From contig CAVPJV010000008.1 in assembly GCA_963705515.1 (NCBI GenBank), forward strand, positions 434,001 to 498,000: a stretch of 64,000 nt of DNA, given 5' to 3'. The first letter of the stretch is position 1; each line of letters opens with the position of its first letter. Both the position numbers and the translations under genes were made by a program. The notes below the pieces were generated by a model. It was not told the DNA's origin. It was given only the letters and a program-made list of their open reading frames with translations, and did not search any database. Positions 62,112 through 64,000 of this stretch are shown piece by piece. This stretch comes from Gaiellasilicea sp963705515 (GTDB lineage Bacteria > Actinomycetota > Thermoleophilia > Gaiellales > Gaiellaceae).

Positions 62112-63662
62112 GAGCTTCGCCAACGACAGCGTGTTGAGGACGGAGCCGCGAGGAGCGGCCCCGCGCCGCGCCGTCGTCACCGAGAGCGCCATGTTGCCGA
62201 GCCCGCGGACGGAGTGGGCGTCGGTCGAGCAGACGATCGGGACGCCGGCGGCGAGCGCCTCGCGCACGTGCGCGCCGGACAGGTCGAGCCGGTCGGGGAG
62301 GCCGTTCACCTCGACCGCGACGCCCGTCTCGAGCGCGACCTCGAAGACGCGGTCGAGGTCGAGGGCATTCTCGGGGCGGTGGTTGAGGATCCGTCCTTTC
62401 GGGTGCGAAAGGCACGAGGCAGCGGGATGGCGCATTGCCTCGACGACCCGGTCGGTGATCGCCTGGCGGGGCGCGCGCTGGCCGGCGTGGAGGCTGATCT
62501 GCACCCATTCGAGCTCGGCGAGCACGTCGTCCGGGAGGTCGAGCGACCCGTCCGGGAGGATGTCGCACTCGCTCCCGCGCAGGATCCGGAACGGAGCGAG
62601 CAGCTCGTTCGCGGCGGCGATCTCCTCGGCCTGACGGCGGAGGTCGTCGGCGTCGAGCCCTGGGACGACGCGGACGTTGCGCGTGTGGTCGCAGATCGCC
62701 AGGTACTCGTAGCCGAGCACCTGCGCGGCGCGGCCCATCTCCTCTACGGTCGCCTTGCCGTCGGAGGCCGTTGAGTGGACGTGCAGATCGCCGCGGATGT
62801 CAGCGAGCTCGAGCAGGTCGGGCGGTGGAGGAGGCGCATCGAGCTCGCGCAGCTCGGGCGGCGGAAGCGGCTCGCGCGGACGGTCGCTCTGTGCGGCCAC
62901 CCACTCCGGCGAGCCGATTGCACGGATGAGTTCCCGGTCCCAGCTCTCCGCTGTCGCGCCGATCACCTCGATCGGGTAGCCGTCGGCCGTGACGGCGACG
63001 ACCCGGCGCTCGTCGCGCTCCAGCACGGCGACGAGCTGCGGCATGCCCTCAGCCTCCCCGAGCCGCCCCTGCGGAACGACGACGGCGAAGCGGGTCGAGA
63101 GCTCGCAGCCGCGCCGCGGGTCGCCTGCCGGCTCGCCGCCGAGCGCTGCCGCCACCTCGCCGACGAGGGCGAGCGCGCGGTTCAGGGTCATCCCGCGCCG
63201 CGGCCTCGCGGTCGCGAGCCCTGCGAGGCCCTCGTTGATCCGCGCAGCCGTCTTCGGCCCGATCCCGGGCACGACGTCGAGCCTGCCTGCCGCCGCTGCT
63301 TCCCGCAGCTCCGGCAGCGTCCTGATCCCGAGCGCGTGCCCGAGCTCGCGCATCCGCTTTGCCGAGACGCCGAGCAGTGCCGCAACGCCGACGAGCTCCG
63401 GCAGCGCCTGCGCCTCCAGCTCGTCCAGCTCGGCGATCCGTCCCGTCTCGACGAGCTCGCGCAGCCGCGTCTCGATTCCCGGCCCGATCCCGGCCAGCTC
63501 GCGCGCGCGACCCTGGCGCACGAGCGCACCGACGTCGGCGGGCGTGGAGCGGATCATGTCCGCCGCACGGCGGTACGCGCGCACGGTGTAGTGGCCGGAG
63601 CCGTTGAGGTCGAGCAGGGCGGCGAACGCGTCGAGGCGGTCGGCGAGGGTCGCGTTGTCCAC
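62100..63662 (-). CDS. PolX-like protein with PHP domain and degenerate polymerase palm
   Basis: 520 aa. Residues 1-170 hold helix-hairpin-helix elements (RELAGIGPGIETRLREL, LDVVPGIGPKTAARINEGL). The palm region (175-270) lacks the PolX 'GD.D' and 'VDLR' metal-binding Asp residues: the equivalents read GCELSTRFAVVVPQ and GYPIEVIGAT. The PHP domain (290-520) is intact: GDLHVHSTASDGKATVEEM, ICDHTRNVRV, CDILPDGSLDL, SLHAGQR, SHPKGRIL, CSTDAHS. It therefore probably has phosphoesterase or 3'-5' exonuclease activity but little polymerase activity, and may act in base-excision repair or on another phosphoester. GTG 63662 is divergent from cofC. Confidence 0.85.
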   Translation of the reverse strand: MDNATLADRLDAFAALLDLNGSGHYTVRAYRRAADMIRSTPADVGALVRQGRARELAGIGPGIETRLRELVETGRIAELDELEAQALPELVGVAALLGVSAKRMRELGHALGIRTLPELREAAAAGRLDVVPGIGPKTAARINEGLAGLATARPRRGMTLNRALALVGEVAAALGGEPAGDPRRGCELSTRFAVVVPQGRLGEAEGMPQLVAVLERDERRVVAVTADGYPIEVIGATAESWDRELIRAIGSPEWVAAQSDRPREPLPPPELRELDAPPPPPDLLELADIRGDLHVHSTASDGKATVEEMGRAAQVLGYEYLAICDHTRNVRVVPGLDADDLRRQAEEIAAANELLAPFRILRGSECDILPDGSLDLPDDVLAELEWVQISLHAGQRAPRQAITDRVVEAMRHPAASCLSHPKGRILNHRPENALDLDRVFEVALETGVAVEVNGLPDRLDLSGAHVREALAAGVPIVCSTDAHSVRGLGNMALSVTTARRGAAPRGSVLNTLSLAKLLGG

Positions 63663-63665
63663 GAC

Positions 63666-63679
63666 TAGAGTCTTGCCCG
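63666..63679 (+). promoter_or_regulatory. Putative leaderless cofC promoter, overlapping the divergent one
   Basis: TAGAGT (63666-63671) ends 8 nt before ATG 63680. It lies in GACT-AG-AGTC; read leftwards AAGACT ends 6 nt before the GTG at 63662, so both genes may share this 18-bp intergenic region. Confidence 0.5.
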
Positions 63680-64000
63680 ATGACGCAGATCGTGGTCCCC
63701 TACCGCGGCGAAAACGGCAAGCGACGGCTCGACACGTCCGACGACGCCCGCTCGCAGCTCGCCCTGGCGATGCTCGGAGACGTGCTCGCGGCGGCGACCG
63801 TGACCGGCCGCACGCTCGTCGTCACCGACGACAAGGCAGGCCGCGCGCTGGCAGCGGAGCTCGGAGCCGAGCCGCTTGCGGACGCGCCAGGCGGGCAGGG
63901 AGCCGCTGTCGCCGCTGCGCTCGAGCGGCTGGGCGAGGGCACCGTGCTCGTCGTCAACGCCGACGTGCCCTGCGTCGTCCCCCACGATCTGCGCACCCTC
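63680..64000 (+). CDS. cofC: Coenzyme F420 guanylyltransferase (CofC/FbiD), N-terminal part
   Basis: 107 codons to the window end; the C-terminal half lies outside. MTQIVVPYRGENGKRRLD is the nucleotidyltransferase start (a variant of the 'P.R...GK.RL' loop), ALAMLGDVLAAA and LVVTDD follow, GGQGAAVAAALERL and VLVVNADVPCVVP carry the metal-binding Asp of the fold. The enzyme links GTP to 2-phospholactate or phosphoenolpyruvate in F420 biosynthesis, consistent with an actinomycete. It starts after a leaderless-type promoter and is divergent from the PolX-like gene. Confidence 0.85.
   Translation, partial: MTQIVVPYRGENGKRRLDTSDDARSQLALAMLGDVLAAATVTGRTLVVTDDKAGRALAAELGAEPLADAPGGQGAAVAAALERLGEGTVLVVNADVPCVVPHDLRTL

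Noticed and set aside
1..64000. CRISPR arrays, insertion sequences, rRNA or tRNA genes
   Set aside because: No regularly spaced direct repeats, transposase genes, terminal inverted repeats or structural RNA sequences were seen on either strand.

Overview
The window is GC-rich, densely packed bacterial chromosome, most likely from a Gram-positive actinomycete (Actinomycetota; a Thermoleophilia-type soil lineage is plausible but not proven). Pointers are many GTG/TTG starts, 1-8 bp stop/start overlaps within operons, many apparently leaderless promoters, an LCP cell-wall glycopolymer ligase, a hemE-hemH pair and a CofC/FbiD gene for coenzyme F420. No rRNA, tRNA, CRISPR or insertion sequence was seen.

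Almost the whole window is a cell-surface polysaccharide factory. 0-11 kb: a GT2 fragment, a GT4-WbsX-methyltransferase protein, a Wzm/Wzt-like ABC exporter, a TgpA-like/DUF58/MoxR operon and a RgpF-WbsX protein. 11-18 kb: cysC, a decayed DUF4395 gene, a 27-aa membrane peptide, an M24 peptidase, an LCP protein and two GT-C membrane proteins. 18-32 kb: a Wzx/Wzy-type set (UDP-glucuronate decarboxylase, glycoside hydrolase, methyltransferase, flippase, GT4 enzymes, O-antigen-ligase-like protein and a WbaP-type initiating phosphotransferase). 32-57 kb: a second set (GT2 plus DUF2304, two sugar-nucleotide SDRs, second flippase, methyltransferases, a long run of GT4/GT2 genes, three large GT-C proteins and a WecA-type initiating enzyme). 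57-62 kb: a second ABC exporter whose permease and ATPase are separated by hemE-hemH. 62-64 kb: a PolX-like PHP protein diverging from cofC.

Logic inferred from families: two initiating enzymes (WbaP type at 30.4 kb, WecA type at 55.1 kb) would load the first sugar on undecaprenyl phosphate, the GTs extend it, SDRs supply deoxy and pentose sugars, two flippases and two ABC exporters move chains outward, the Wzy/ligase-like protein polymerises or transfers, and the LCP protein attaches polymer to the wall.

Two window-wide patterns matter when reading the annotation. First, between about 4.5 and 31 kb at least 17 single-base frameshifts interrupt otherwise well-conserved genes, nearly all as one extra base, while 32-64 kb is clean; sequence error is the likeliest cause, so these genes are given as full spans. 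Second, many operon-leading starts lie 6-9 nt after a TAnnnT hexamer, implying leaderless mRNAs; this was used to choose several starts.
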